From CAZEKB01 sp964512225 (GTDB taxonomy: Bacteria; Myxococcota_A; UBA796; UBA9615), in NCBI GenBank assembly GCA_964512225.1, contig CAZEKB010000003.1, forward strand, positions 1 to 64,000: a stretch of 64,000 nucleotides of DNA. The letters are read 5' to 3'. The notes under the pieces are model-generated. The model did no database searches, was not told where the DNA came from, and saw only the letters and a list, made by a program, of their open reading frames with translations. Below, piece after piece: positions 25,367 to 33,803 of the stretch. Position numbers and translations under genes: made by a program. Position 1 is the first letter of the stretch; each line of letters begins with the position of its first letter.

Positions 25367-26110
25367 ATGCCCAGACCTCGGCTCGAGAGCAGCCCGTGGT
25401 GGTCGGACCTCCTCGCGGAGAAGGACTCCCTCTCCTTGCGCGAGCTGTCGAAGAAATACGGCGTGAGCGTGAACGGGCTCAGCCGCGCTCTCAAGCGAGC
25501 GGGGGTCGATCGCGCCCCGGTTCGACGCGGCGCCCCGGGGGCCACGCCGGCCGCGCAGGCGGCTCCGGATCCGCGCAGCATCGAGGCGCGCGATTGGTGG
25601 CCGGACTTCCTGGACCGCAAAGACAAGCAGAGCTTGGCTGCGTTGGCGAAGCGCTACGGCGTCGCCGAGATCACGTTGCAACGCGCGATGCGACGCACGG
25701 GCGTCACCCGGCGGTCTCAGCGCGGCGCGAAGGGCAACCGACAGGCGCAGCGGGCGTCCCGCAAGTTGGCGGCTCACAAGGATCTGCTCGGGGTGGTCGC
25801 CGACGCCGAGATCGCGGCCCGGGCGCGGGTCTCCCGCTACGCCGTGGCCCAGTACCGCAAGAAGCGGGGGATCGCGTCGGTGCGGGGTGGGGGCGCGCCG
25901 GCGGCCGCGACGCCGAAGCCCCGCGCCCCGAAGACCGTGCGCCGCGGCGCCGAGGCGTACCTGGTGCGCGTGGCGGGCGCCGACGAGCGCTACATCGTGA
26001 TCGCGCGGGACCTCGCGGAGGCCGCGGCGACGGCCCAGGCGGGCGTGCAGGCGCGGTTCTCGGGGGCGCGGAAGATCGAGGGCCTCGAGTACGTCGGGCC
26101 GACCCTGTAG
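25367..26110 (+). CDS. Protein with three tandem helix-turn-helix-like repeats
   Basis: I cannot match this 247-residue basic protein to a named family. It has two close copies of a roughly 45-residue unit. Copy 1 begins SPWWSDLLAEKDSLSLRELS and continues KKYGVSVNGLSRALKRAGV. Copy 2 begins ARDWWPDFLDRKDKQSLAAL and continues AKRYGVAEITLQRAMRRTGV. A third, diverged copy is at residues 138-168 (HKDLLGVVADAEIAARARVS). Each has the helix-turn-helix look, with a YGV turn and a basic second helix. A Pro/Ala linker leads to a small C-terminal domain (YLVRVAGADERYIVIARDLA). The ATG at 25367 is preceded by GGAGAGAAG. A DNA-binding role is an inference; a dyad lies 60 bases upstream. Confidence 0.7.
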   Translation: MPRPRLESSPWWSDLLAEKDSLSLRELSKKYGVSVNGLSRALKRAGVDRAPVRRGAPGATPAAQAAPDPRSIEARDWWPDFLDRKDKQSLAALAKRYGVAEITLQRAMRRTGVTRRSQRGAKGNRQAQRASRKLAAHKDLLGVVADAEIAARARVSRYAVAQYRKKRGIASVRGGGAPAAATPKPRAPKTVRRGAEAYLVRVAGADERYIVIARDLAEAAATAQAGVQARFSGARKIEGLEYVGPTL

Positions 26111-26129
26111 GAGTCGACCCGACGCGTCG

Positions 26130-26495
26130 TCACATCATGGCGACGGGGATCGGCCCACCGTGCATGGTGCTGAGGATGGCGAAGCCGATGTGCCCGCCCG
26201 CCACGAACGCGTAGAGCAGGGCGACGGGGACGACCGCCCAGCGCGCGGTCAGGTGCTCGCGGTTGCGCCACAGGAGCGCGGCGGCGAGGGTCACGAGCGC
26301 GACCTTGGTGGCGATGAAGAAGCCGGGGCCGAGGACCATGGCTCCGGCCATGACGGGGTTCGCTTCGGTCGCGACGCCGGAGTAGATCCAGGCGAGGGTG
26401 AAGGCGGCGTCGAGGAGGTTGAGGACCAGGAGGACGCCCAGGGCACGCTCGAAGGTGCGGGGGGCGGTCATTCGGTGTCGAAGCGTCTTGGTCAT
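26130..26495 (-). CDS. Small membrane protein, DUF5658-like
   Basis: This 121-residue inner-membrane protein has about four hydrophobic helices. The signature stretch LNLLDAAFTLAWIYSGVATE followed by ANPVM matches the DUF5658 pattern (N-LLDA-T...G-A-EANP-M), whose function is unknown. The start is ATG 26495, with GGAG upstream; ATG 26471 is an alternative. It is convergent with the HTH-repeat gene (19-base gap). Confidence 0.72.
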   Translation of the reverse strand: MTKTLRHRMTAPRTFERALGVLLVLNLLDAAFTLAWIYSGVATEANPVMAGAMVLGPGFFIATKVALVTLAAALLWRNREHLTARWAVVPVALLYAFVAGGHIGFAILSTMHGGPIPVAMM

Positions 26496-26707
26496 TCTCG
26501 GCTCCTCGGCTCGTTCCTCCTGCGTTTCCGTGTCTCCCTCTCTACGGAACCCCTGGGGTTTTCTTTACTTCTTTTCTCGGCGCTCCGTCGCCGGAGAGCC
26601 CCTGTCTACGTACTTGGACCCCGGAGCACCGCGGTCTGTTCCTTCCTCCTCGAACCTGGGGTCGCGGCGGCGGGGGCGCACGGGGCGAACGGCGCCCGAT
26701 CGGGGGC
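26496..26707. other. Intergenic region with AT-richer purine/pyrimidine tract
   Basis: These 212 bases separate two minus-strand genes. Around 26548-26578 the plus strand has a short GC palindrome (AACCCCTGGGGTT) followed by a T/C-rich tract, terminator-like for plus-strand transcription but with a very small loop. Next to it is an imperfect 8-bp hairpin near 26580-26600. On the minus strand the same tract is an A/G-rich leader ahead of the DUF5658 gene. I see no gene here. Confidence 0.4.
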
Positions 26708-27616
26708 TTACTGGAGCGAGAGCTCGTAGTGGAGCGTCCGCACCACGCCGAGATCGAGCCGGGCGTCCTCGGCGTCCGCGGTCCGGTCGGTCCAGTCCGC
26801 GCGGGACGCCCACACCAGGACGGGGCCGGTGGCGGGGGCGAGCGCGTCGGCCCGGACGCGCAGCTCCCCCGCGTCGGCGCCGGTGCAGCGGACCGCGATC
26901 CAGTCGTCGCCGCCCGTGGACCGCAGCAGGACCAGCTCGACGTGACCGGCGGTGGGGTTCGACCAGGTGAAGGCGATCTCCGAGAGGCTCCCGAGCAGGC
27001 CCGCGCCGGGGAGGATGTCTTCGATGAACGGCGGCGACTGCAGGTCGGCCTTGAGCCCGCCCGACGGCCAGCCCGCGCCTCCCTTCACCTCGACGTCCCA
27101 GGACGAGCCCGTGGCGACGACGCCCTCGCCTTCGCCGAAGTAGCGGCCCGCGCCGGACTCGAGGGTGTGCTCCGTCCCCTCGCTCGACACCCAGGTCGCG
27201 ATGCCGCCCACGGGATCGCCGGCCGGCAGGTCGGGGGGCGGAGCGTCCGAGGAGAGGACCTCGCACTCGGGGGCGCCGGTGGGGAGCGTCGCGGGGTGGA
27301 GCGTCGCCCCGGGGAGGGGCCGGGACTCGGCGTCCGCGAACTCGGCGTAGGGCTCTCCTTCGTCGTCGTGGAAGGTCAGTTCGCCGAACCAGCGGTCGCC
27401 CGCGCCCTCGCGGACCTCGACGAGCGCGCCCACGGCGTGACGATCGCCCCCCGCGCCGTCGTCGTCGTCGGTCACGTCGTCGTCGTCGTCCCCGGACGAG
27501 TCGTCGTCGTCGGGCAGGTACGCGTCCGGGGGCGGGTCCTCGAAGCCGAGGTCGCAGGCCACCAGGCCGGCGGCGACGGCCGTCGCGACGATCCACGATC
27601 GGGGCAGGGGACGCAC
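26708..27616 (-). CDS. Lipoprotein of unknown function with Asp-rich tether
   Basis: This exported lipoprotein has 302 residues. A signal peptide with lipobox LVAC (Cys at about 21) is followed by a Pro/Asp tether with three Asp runs (PDDDDSSGDDDDDVTDDDDG), then a predicted beta-rich body with a sandwich-like stretch FTWSNPTAGHVELVLLRSTG and an end DLGVVRTLHYELSLQ. I do not recognise the domain. The start is GTG 27616. It is divergent from the SSS transporter gene 65 bases away. Confidence 0.72.
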   Translation of the reverse strand: MRPLPRSWIVATAVAAGLVACDLGFEDPPPDAYLPDDDDSSGDDDDDVTDDDDGAGGDRHAVGALVEVREGAGDRWFGELTFHDDEGEPYAEFADAESRPLPGATLHPATLPTGAPECEVLSSDAPPPDLPAGDPVGGIATWVSSEGTEHTLESGAGRYFGEGEGVVATGSSWDVEVKGGAGWPSGGLKADLQSPPFIEDILPGAGLLGSLSEIAFTWSNPTAGHVELVLLRSTGGDDWIAVRCTGADAGELRVRADALAPATGPVLVWASRADWTDRTADAEDARLDLGVVRTLHYELSLQ

Positions 27617-27681
27617 GGCGCGAGTATCCCCCGGCGGGGGGCGCCTGTCCCGGGTCTCCCGTGGGCCGATAACATCCCCGC

Positions 27682-29637
27682 GTGACGACCCCCCTGCATC
27701 CGCTCGACGTCACCGTCGTCGTCCTCTACCTGTGCGGCGCGGCGGCCGTCGGGCTGTGGGCGTCCCGGCGGGCAGGCGCCTCGGGCGAGGACTACTTCCT
27801 CGCCGGGCGCAGCCTGCCGGGCTGGCTCGTGGGCATCTCGATCGCGGCCACCACCTTCGCGGCCGACACCCCCCTGGCGATCTCGGGGATGGTCGCGGGC
27901 AAGGGCATCGCCGCCAACTGGTTCTGGTGGTCCATGGGCATCGCCCACGTGGGGATGTTCCTGTTCTGGTCCCGGCTCTGGCGACGATCGGGGGCGGTGA
28001 CCGACGCCGAGTTCGTGGAGCTCCGCTACGGCGGCGCGGCGGGGCGGGGCCTCCGCTCGGGCAAGGCCGTCTTCTTCGCCCTGCTCTACAACGCCTTCGT
28101 GCTCGGCTGGGTGATCCGGGCGATGCAGAAGATCTCCGAGCCCTTCGCGCGGTGGGGCGAGTGGCTGCCGGACGGCCTGTGGACGGCGTTCGTGACGGCG
28201 TGGCCCGAGGGGGCGCTCGGGGGCCCCGAAGAGGGCTTGACGATCGTCGCGCTCGTGGCGCTCGCGACCCTCTACTCGACCCTGGGGGGGCTCCGCGGCG
28301 TCGTCCTGACCGACCTCGTGCAGTTCGGCCTGGCCCTGATCGGTGCGTTCGGGCTCGCCTGGTTCGCCGTCCGCGCCGCGGGGGGGCTGGGCGGGCTGGT
28401 CCCCTCGCTCGTCGACGTCCTGGGCCCCGAACGCGCGGCCGAGGTTCTGGCGTTCACGCCGCCGATCTCGGGGGAGCTCTCCTACCTGCCGATCCAGGCG
28501 TTCGGGGTGTACCTGCTGGTGCGCTGGTGGGCTCACCCGCTGGGGGACGGCGGCGGATACATCGCCCAGCGGCTGCTCGCCACGAAGAGCGACGACGACG
28601 CGCGCACCGCCGCGGGCGTCTTCGTCCTCATGCACTACATCGTCCGCCCCTGGCCGTGGATCCTCGTGGGGTTGGCGGGGCTCGTCGTCTTCCCGCCCGG
28701 GGCCGAGACGACCCTCCACGCCGTCGGCGCGTCCGTCGCGGCCGACCGGGAGATGGCCTACCCGCTGCTCGCCGCGCTCACGCTCCCGCCCGGCCTCCTC
28801 GGGATCCTGCTGGCGTCCCTGCTGGCGGCGTTCATGTCCACGATCGATACGCACCTCAATTGGGGGGTCTCGTACGTCGCCCACGACCTGTGGCGCGCGC
28901 GGTTTCGCCCCCACTGCAGCGAGCGAGAGGTCGTGCTGGTCGGGCGCGTGATGTCGGTCGTGTTCGCGTTCGCGGCGGTGTTGATGGCGACCCGGATCTC
29001 GTCCGTCGAGTCCGCCTGGAAGTTCGTGGCCGCGCTCGGCTCCGGGTTGGGACTGCCGGTGCTGCTGCGTTGGGTCTGGTGGCGGGTGAACGCCCAGGCC
29101 GAGATCGCGGGCGCGGTGGGGTCGCTCGCCGTGACGTGCGTCCTGAGTCTGCAGGCGCCGGACCTGCAGTACGAGTTCCTGCTCGGAGCCGCGGTCCTCA
29201 CGGGCGGGGCGTGCTCGTTGGCGGCGGTCTTCGTATTCGGCCCCCCGGAGCAGGCGGTCCTGGAGGCGTTCCATCGGCGCGTGCGACCGCCCGGCTTCTG
29301 GGGACCGGTGGCGGACGGGGCGGGGGACGGCGACGCCGAAGGGCTCCCCCTGGCCCGGATGGCCGCGGCGTGGGCGCTCGGGGCGGCCGCCCTCATCGGG
29401 GCGATGTTCGCCCCCGGGCACCTCCTGCTCGGGAGCTGGGGCCCCGCCGCCCTGGACGTGGTCGTCGCGACGGGCGCCGCGTTCGCCTTGCGTCGCCTGC
29501 TCCGGAAGGAAAACGAGGGGGGGGGGGGGGGGGGCCCCCCCCCCCCCCCCCCCGGCGTCCCCGGGAGTCGTATAGACGGCGAGACCGCGGGGGATCCCCG
29601 CCGCCTACCGGCCCATGCTTGCCTCCGCCGCCGATGA
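27682..29637 (+). CDS. Sodium/solute symporter (SSS family), 3' end uncertain
   Basis: This polytopic inner-membrane transporter has about 13 helices. Family features are the N-terminal VVVLYLCGAAAVGLWASRRA helix, GEDYFLAGRSLPGW, the TFAADTPLAISGM unwound helix that forms the Na+/substrate site, and LLASLLAAFMSTIDTHLNWG. SSS proteins import sugars, amino acids, vitamins or sialic acid; the substrate cannot be read here. The natural protein probably ends near ALRRLLRKENE (about residue 611). Beyond that the frame runs through a G18-C19 homopolymer, giving Gly6-Pro6 and about 30 doubtful residues. Confidence 0.85.
   Translation: MTTPLHPLDVTVVVLYLCGAAAVGLWASRRAGASGEDYFLAGRSLPGWLVGISIAATTFAADTPLAISGMVAGKGIAANWFWWSMGIAHVGMFLFWSRLWRRSGAVTDAEFVELRYGGAAGRGLRSGKAVFFALLYNAFVLGWVIRAMQKISEPFARWGEWLPDGLWTAFVTAWPEGALGGPEEGLTIVALVALATLYSTLGGLRGVVLTDLVQFGLALIGAFGLAWFAVRAAGGLGGLVPSLVDVLGPERAAEVLAFTPPISGELSYLPIQAFGVYLLVRWWAHPLGDGGGYIAQRLLATKSDDDARTAAGVFVLMHYIVRPWPWILVGLAGLVVFPPGAETTLHAVGASVAADREMAYPLLAALTLPPGLLGILLASLLAAFMSTIDTHLNWGVSYVAHDLWRARFRPHCSEREVVLVGRVMSVVFAFAAVLMATRISSVESAWKFVAALGSGLGLPVLLRWVWWRVNAQAEIAGAVGSLAVTCVLSLQAPDLQYEFLLGAAVLTGGACSLAAVFVFGPPEQAVLEAFHRRVRPPGFWGPVADGAGDGDAEGLPLARMAAAWALGAAALIGAMFAPGHLLLGSWGPAALDVVVATGAAFALRRLLRKENEGGGGGGPPPPPPGVPGSRIDGETAGDPRRLPAHACLRRR
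29517..29553. repeat. G18-C19 homopolymer pair
   Basis: Eighteen G (29517-29534) are followed directly by nineteen C (29535-29553). This is a perfect palindrome at the 3' end of the symporter gene. It could be a hypervariable tract or an assembly join between two poly-G read tails; run lengths should not be trusted. Confidence 0.9.
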
Positions 29638-29655
29638 CGTCACCGGCGGCGGGGG
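29622..29655. terminator. Near-perfect 34-bp palindrome downstream of nrdJ
   Basis: Arms centred on TGACGTCA (29635-29642) pair over 17 positions with one A-C mismatch and one G-T pair. It lies 11 bases past the nrdJ stop and after the convergent symporter gene. A U-tract is absent on both strands, so it may be a factor-dependent or bidirectional terminator, or a protein-binding dyad. Confidence 0.35.
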
Positions 29656-29666
29656 TTCCACTTCTG

Positions 29667-32600
29667 CTAGCTGCAACCGCTGGTGGCGCCGCACGTCGTG
29701 CACTTCATGCAGGCACCGTTCCGCACCATCGTCATCTGTCCGCACTCGTCGCAGGGGTCTCCCGTGTAGCCCTGTGCGCGGGCATCTCGAATCGCGGCGA
29801 TCTTCGAGTGGCTCGTCACCACCCGGTACGCCTCCGTCGTGTTCTCGGCCGCCACGAGGGGGGTGGCCTTGGGCGCCGACCGTCGCCGGGGCACGGCGGC
29901 GAGGAAGTTGCCGGTGTCCTGGGACATCGCTCGATCGAACGCCGCGAAGTTGGGCGGGGCGTCCACGTCCACCGCCGTGGGGAAGAAGATGCGCTCCTGG
30001 ATGAGCTCCTCCTCCTCCCAGTCCGGCTCGTCGGCGTTGTGCAGCGCGTCGTGCCGGAGGTCCTCTTCGCTCACGTGGGCCAGCTCGTTGCGATCGAGGT
30101 ACGTGATCGCGAGCTCCCGGAAGATGTAGTCGATGATCGACGTCACCATCTTGATGCGGTTGTTGCCCTGGACCGGTCCGTTGGGCTCGAAGCGGCTGAA
30201 CAGGAACAGGTCCACGAACTTCTCGAGGGGCACGCCGTGCTGCAGGCCCACGCTGACCGCGATGGCGAACGCGTTGATCAGCGACCGGAACGCCGCGCCC
30301 TCCTTGTGCATGTCCACGAAGATCTCGCCGAGGCTGCCGTCGGAGTACTCGCCGGTGCGCAGGAACACCTTGTGGCCGCCGATGACGGCCTTCTGGGTGT
30401 AGCCGCCGCGCCGATCGGGGAGCCGCCGCCGCTTGGCCAGGTACCGGACCACGACCTTCTCGGCGATCGCGCGGGCCGCCCGGCCGGGCGCATCCATGCG
30501 CTCGGTGTCGTTGGCGGGCAGGACGGCCTCGTCGAACAGCAGCTCCTGGGCGTACAGCGAGCTGAGCGGCTGGCTGAGCTTGCTGCCGTCGCGGTACAGC
30601 GCGTTGGCCTTCAGGCCGAGGCGCCAGGACAGCATGTAGGCCTCGTCCACGTCCGAGATGAGGGCCTCGTTGGGCATGTTGATCGTCTTGCTGATCGCGC
30701 CCGAGATGAACGGCTGGCAGGCCGCCATCATGCGGATGTGGGCCTCGTAGCGGATGAACCGCACGCCGTCCCGGCCGCACTTGGTGGCGCAGTCGAACAC
30801 GGGGAGGTGCTCGGCCCGCAGGAAGGGGGCGCCTTCGACCGTCATCGTGCCGCAGGCGTAGCGGTTGGCGGCCGCGATCTCGTCCGTGGAGAAGCCGAGG
30901 TGGGCGAGGATGTTGAACGTGGGGATCGCGAGCTGCGCGTCGTTCAGACCGAGGACGTCGCGGCAGAAAGCGTCGCCCAGCGTGAACCGGTTGAACGCGA
31001 ACTTGATGTCGAACGCCGCCGCGAGTCCCTGCTCGATGCGCGCGAGCACGGACTCGCTGAAGCCGCGGGCGGCGAGCGCATCGTGGTTCACCCCGGGGGC
31101 GCCGCGCAGCGTGCCGTGGCCGCGGCTGTGGTCGACGACCGCCTGGATCTGCTCCTCGGTGTAGCCGAGCTTGCGCAGGGCGGGGGGGACCGAGCCGTTG
31201 ATGATCTTGAAGTAGCCGCCGCCCGCGAGCTTCTTGAACTTCACGAGCGCGAAGTCGGGCTCCACGCCCGTCGTGTCGCAGTCCATCAGCAGGCCGATCG
31301 TGCCCGTGGGCGCGATGACGGTGACCTGGGCGTTGCGGTAGCCGTGCTCGATCCCGAGCTCCAGGGCCTCGTCCCAGGCGCTTCGGCCCGCGGCGAGGAG
31401 GTCGTCCGGGGCGGCGTCTTCGCGGATGCCCACGGGCAGGACCGTGAGGCCTTCGTACTCGTCCGGCTTGACGTTGTAGGCGGCGCGACGGTGGTTGCGG
31501 ATGACCCGCAGCATCGCGTCCTTGTTGCGATCGAAGCCCGCGAACGGGCCGAGCTGGGCGGCCATGCGAGCGGACTGGGCGTACGCTTCGCCGCACAGGA
31601 TCGCCGTGAGGCTTCCGCAGATGGCGCGACCGCGGCTGCTGTCGTAGGGCACGCCCATGACCATCAGCAGGGCGCCGAGGTTGGCGAAGCCGAGGCCGAG
31701 CGTGCGGAACTCGTAGGACAGGCGCGCGATCGCCTCGCTCGGGAACTGCGCCATGGTCACGGAGATCTCGAGGACCCGCGTCCACAGGCGGATGCCCGCG
31801 CGGTATCGCTCGATGTCGAAGACGCCCGTGTCGGCGTCGTAGAACTTCATCAGGTTCAGCGACGCGAGGTTGCAGGCCGTGTCGTCGAGGAACATGTACT
31901 CCGAGCAGGGGTTGCTCGCGCGGATCTCGCCGTCCACGGGGCAGGTGTGCCACTCGTTGATCGTGGAGTGGAACTGCAGACCCGGGTCGGCGCAGGCCCA
32001 CGCCGCGTAGCAGACCTGGCTCCACAGGTCGCGCGCGCGGATGCGCTTGCTCACGCCGCCGTCGGTGCGGCGCAGCAGGGCCCAGTCCTCGTCGCGCGTG
32101 ACCGCCTGCATGAAGCGGTTGTTGACGCGGACGGAGTTGTTCGAGTTCTGGCCGGCGACGGTGCCGTACGCGTCGCTGTCCCAGTCGGTGTCGAAGACGG
32201 GGAACCGGATGCTCGTGTAGCCCTGCTGGGCGTACTGGATCATGCGGAACACGTAGTTGTCGGGCACGTGCGCGCGGCGCGCTTCGCGGATCGCCGCGGC
32301 GAGGTCGGGGTTGCGGCGGGGGTCGAACCGGTCGCTGCCGTTGCGCCCGTCCTTCTCCACCGTCGCCGCGAGGATCGCGTTGAGGTGCTTCTGGTTGAGC
32401 ACCGACCCGGTGACGAGCGACGCCACCTTCTGCTCCTCGGTGACCTTCCAGTTGATGTAGGTCTCGATGTCCGGGTGGTCGATGTCGAGCGTCACCATCT
32501 TGGCGGCCCGGCGCGTGGTGCCGCCGGACTTGATCGCGCCCGCGGCCCGGTCGCCGATCTTGAGCCAGGACATGAGCCCGGAGGACCGCCCGCCGCCCGA

Positions 32601-33329
32601 CAGCGGCTCCCCTTCGCCGCGCAGGTGGGAGAAGTTCGAGCCGGTCCCCGAGCCGTACTTGAACAGGCGCGCCTCGCGCGTCCACAGGTCCATGATCCCG
32701 CCGGGGGAGACGAGGTCGTCGCTCACGGACTGGATGAAGCACGCGTGCGGCTGCGGGCGCTCGTAGGCGCTGCGGCTCTTGCGGACGCGCGCGGTGGTCT
32801 CGTCCACGTAGAAGTGACCCTGGGCGGGGCCGTCGATGCCGTAGGCCCAGTGGAGGCCGGTGTTGAACCACTGCGGCGAGTTCGGCGCGCAGGACTGCGT
32901 CGCCATCATGGCGCGCAGATCGTCGAAGAAGACGCGGGCCTCGTCCTCGTCGGCGAAGTGGCCGCTCTTCCACCCCCAGTAGGTCCAGCAGCCGGCGAGC
33001 CGCTCGAACACCTGGCGGCTGTCGCGCTCGCGGATGATCCGCTCGTCTTCGGGCAGCTTCCCCAGCGCCGCTTCGTCCGCCTCGCGTCGCTGCAGCCACG
33101 CCGGGACCCCCTTCTCGGCGACGGGCTTCAGCGCCGCCGGGACCCCCGCCCGGCGGAAGTACTTCTGCGCCATGATGTCGGTGGCCACCTGCGACCAGCC
33201 CTCCGGGACCATCACGTCTTCCTGGAGGAAGACGACCGAGCCGTCGGGGTTGCGGATCTCCGACCGCCGAGGGACGAAGGCGAGGCCCTCGTACGGGTTG
33301 TCGGGAGAGGTGGTGAAGCAGCGCTGCAT
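29667..33329 (-). CDS. nrdJ: Adenosylcobalamin-dependent (class II) ribonucleoside-diphosphate reductase
   Basis: This enzyme reduces ribonucleotides to deoxyribonucleotides for DNA synthesis using coenzyme B12. Its 1220 residues match the long class II form. It has SCAPNSPQWFNTGLHWAYG near the N-terminus, RKS and GSGTGSNFS loops, the NSNNSVRVNN region, and the barrel core NPCSEYMFLDDTACNLASLN containing the thiyl-radical cysteine. The active-site loop is IAPTGTIGLLMDCDTTG, and the C-terminal swinging cysteines are CDECGQM...CMKCTTCGATSGC. I chose MQRCFT at 33329; AGGAG lies 11 bases upstream and the longer frame to 33446 looks non-coding. A predicted promoter and a roughly 300-nt structured leader precede it. 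No class I reductase is in the window. Confidence 0.95.
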   Translation of the reverse strand: MQRCFTTSPDNPYEGLAFVPRRSEIRNPDGSVVFLQEDVMVPEGWSQVATDIMAQKYFRRAGVPAALKPVAEKGVPAWLQRREADEAALGKLPEDERIIRERDSRQVFERLAGCWTYWGWKSGHFADEDEARVFFDDLRAMMATQSCAPNSPQWFNTGLHWAYGIDGPAQGHFYVDETTARVRKSRSAYERPQPHACFIQSVSDDLVSPGGIMDLWTREARLFKYGSGTGSNFSHLRGEGEPLSGGGRSSGLMSWLKIGDRAAGAIKSGGTTRRAAKMVTLDIDHPDIETYINWKVTEEQKVASLVTGSVLNQKHLNAILAATVEKDGRNGSDRFDPRRNPDLAAAIREARRAHVPDNYVFRMIQYAQQGYTSIRFPVFDTDWDSDAYGTVAGQNSNNSVRVNNRFMQAVTRDEDWALLRRTDGGVSKRIRARDLWSQVCYAAWACADPGLQFHSTINEWHTCPVDGEIRASNPCSEYMFLDDTACNLASLNLMKFYDADTGVFDIERYRAGIRLWTRVLEISVTMAQFPSEAIARLSYEFRTLGLGFANLGALLMVMGVPYDSSRGRAICGSLTAILCGEAYAQSARMAAQLGPFAGFDRNKDAMLRVIRNHRRAAYNVKPDEYEGLTVLPVGIREDAAPDDLLAAGRSAWDEALELGIEHGYRNAQVTVIAPTGTIGLLMDCDTTGVEPDFALVKFKKLAGGGYFKIINGSVPPALRKLGYTEEQIQAVVDHSRGHGTLRGAPGVNHDALAARGFSESVLARIEQGLAAAFDIKFAFNRFTLGDAFCRDVLGLNDAQLAIPTFNILAHLGFSTDEIAAANRYACGTMTVEGAPFLRAEHLPVFDCATKCGRDGVRFIRYEAHIRMMAACQPFISGAISKTINMPNEALISDVDEAYMLSWRLGLKANALYRDGSKLSQPLSSLYAQELLFDEAVLPANDTERMDAPGRAARAIAEKVVVRYLAKRRRLPDRRGGYTQKAVIGGHKVFLRTGEYSDGSLGEIFVDMHKEGAAFRSLINAFAIAVSVGLQHGVPLEKFVDLFLFSRFEPNGPVQGNNRIKMVTSIIDYIFRELAITYLDRNELAHVSEEDLRHDALHNADEPDWEEEELIQERIFFPTAVDVDAPPNFAAFDRAMSQDTGNFLAAVPRRRSAPKATPLVAAENTTEAYRVVTSHSKIAAIRDARAQGYTGDPCDECGQMTMVRNGACMKCTTCGATSGCS

Positions 33330-33628
33330 TATGTACTCGACTCCTGGGCGACGCCGCGGGGGGGCGCGGCGATGGACGCTGCGGGGGACAGCGTCCGGGT
33401 TCCTCCTCTGCCCCCGCGCACGGGGACACCTGGACCCCTCCGACACCGGCGTACTGAGTACTTCGGCGTCGGAAGAGCCACCTGACCTGCTCTTCTCTTT
33501 GGGACCGCGAACGTCGGCCGACGCACACGGAAATGTCGCAGCGGAAGGCCTCCCTCACGCGAGTCCGGACGCCTTCACCATCCTGGTGCCGGCGCCGGTA
33601 TCGGCGTGAGTTCCCACAGCCCGTTGCG
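33330..33628 (-). promoter_or_regulatory. Predicted structured 5' leader of nrdJ
   Basis: About 300 bases lie between the predicted promoter and the nrdJ start without a credible gene. In the nrdJ direction three hairpins follow one another. The first is 33472-33440: 15-bp arms with two mismatches and a G-U pair, 3-nt loop. The second is 33438-33422, with GGGG/CCCC ends. The third is 33396-33374, a perfect 8-bp stem with a 7-nt loop. The AGGAG ribosome site follows at 33345-33341. I found no GCCACTG cobalamin-riboswitch box. A cis-regulatory RNA is an inference. Confidence 0.45.
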
Positions 33629-33634
33629 ATTGAG

Positions 33635-33664
33635 AATTTATCGACCCGCGCAGAGGCCCGTCAA
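33635..33664 (-). promoter_or_regulatory. Predicted sigma-70-like promoter for nrdJ
   Basis: On the minus strand TTGACG (33664-33659) matches five of six -35 bases. It is followed after 18 bases by TAAATT (33640-33635), a four-of-six match to TATAAT. This is one of the few AT-rich stretches in the window and it faces nrdJ, giving a start near 33628. Confidence 0.5.
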
Positions 33665-33728
33665 CGGCAAAACCACAAGATTTTGGGGCTCGCTTGCGCA
33701 TCGCATACTAGAGGTTGGGGGGTCCCGG

Positions 33729-33749
33729 TTTTCCACACCTGTGGGAAAA
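33729..33749. promoter_or_regulatory. Palindrome containing a DnaA-box-like TTTTCCACA
   Basis: TTTTCCACA (33729-33737) fits the DnaA consensus TTWTNCACA. It is mirrored by TGTGGGAAAA (33740-33749), forming an imperfect inverted repeat about 70 bases upstream of the predicted nrdJ promoter. It could bind DnaA or a dimeric regulator. Confidence 0.4.
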
Positions 33750-33803
33750 GTCCCGGAATCGGCCTCGAGAGCGCACATTGCGGGCACTTTCGGCGGCGGA
33801 CGT

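Noticed and set aside
26548..26578. Strong rho-independent terminator
   Set aside because: The palindrome leaves too small a loop, the tract is T/C-mixed, and the nearest plus-strand gene ends more than 400 bases upstream.
26640..26665. tRNA T-loop-like GGTTCGA on the minus strand
   Set aside because: The flanks do not form a T-stem, and no anticodon or acceptor stem can be drawn.
27732..33485. Very long plus-strand open frame across the symporter and nrdJ
   Set aside because: It reads Arg/Gly/Pro-rich nonsense in another frame and antisense to nrdJ. High GC removes stop codons, so long shadow frames are expected.
33330..33628. Cobalamin riboswitch upstream of nrdJ
   Set aside because: I found no GCCACTG box or the other conserved B12-riboswitch blocks; kept only as an unclassified structured leader.
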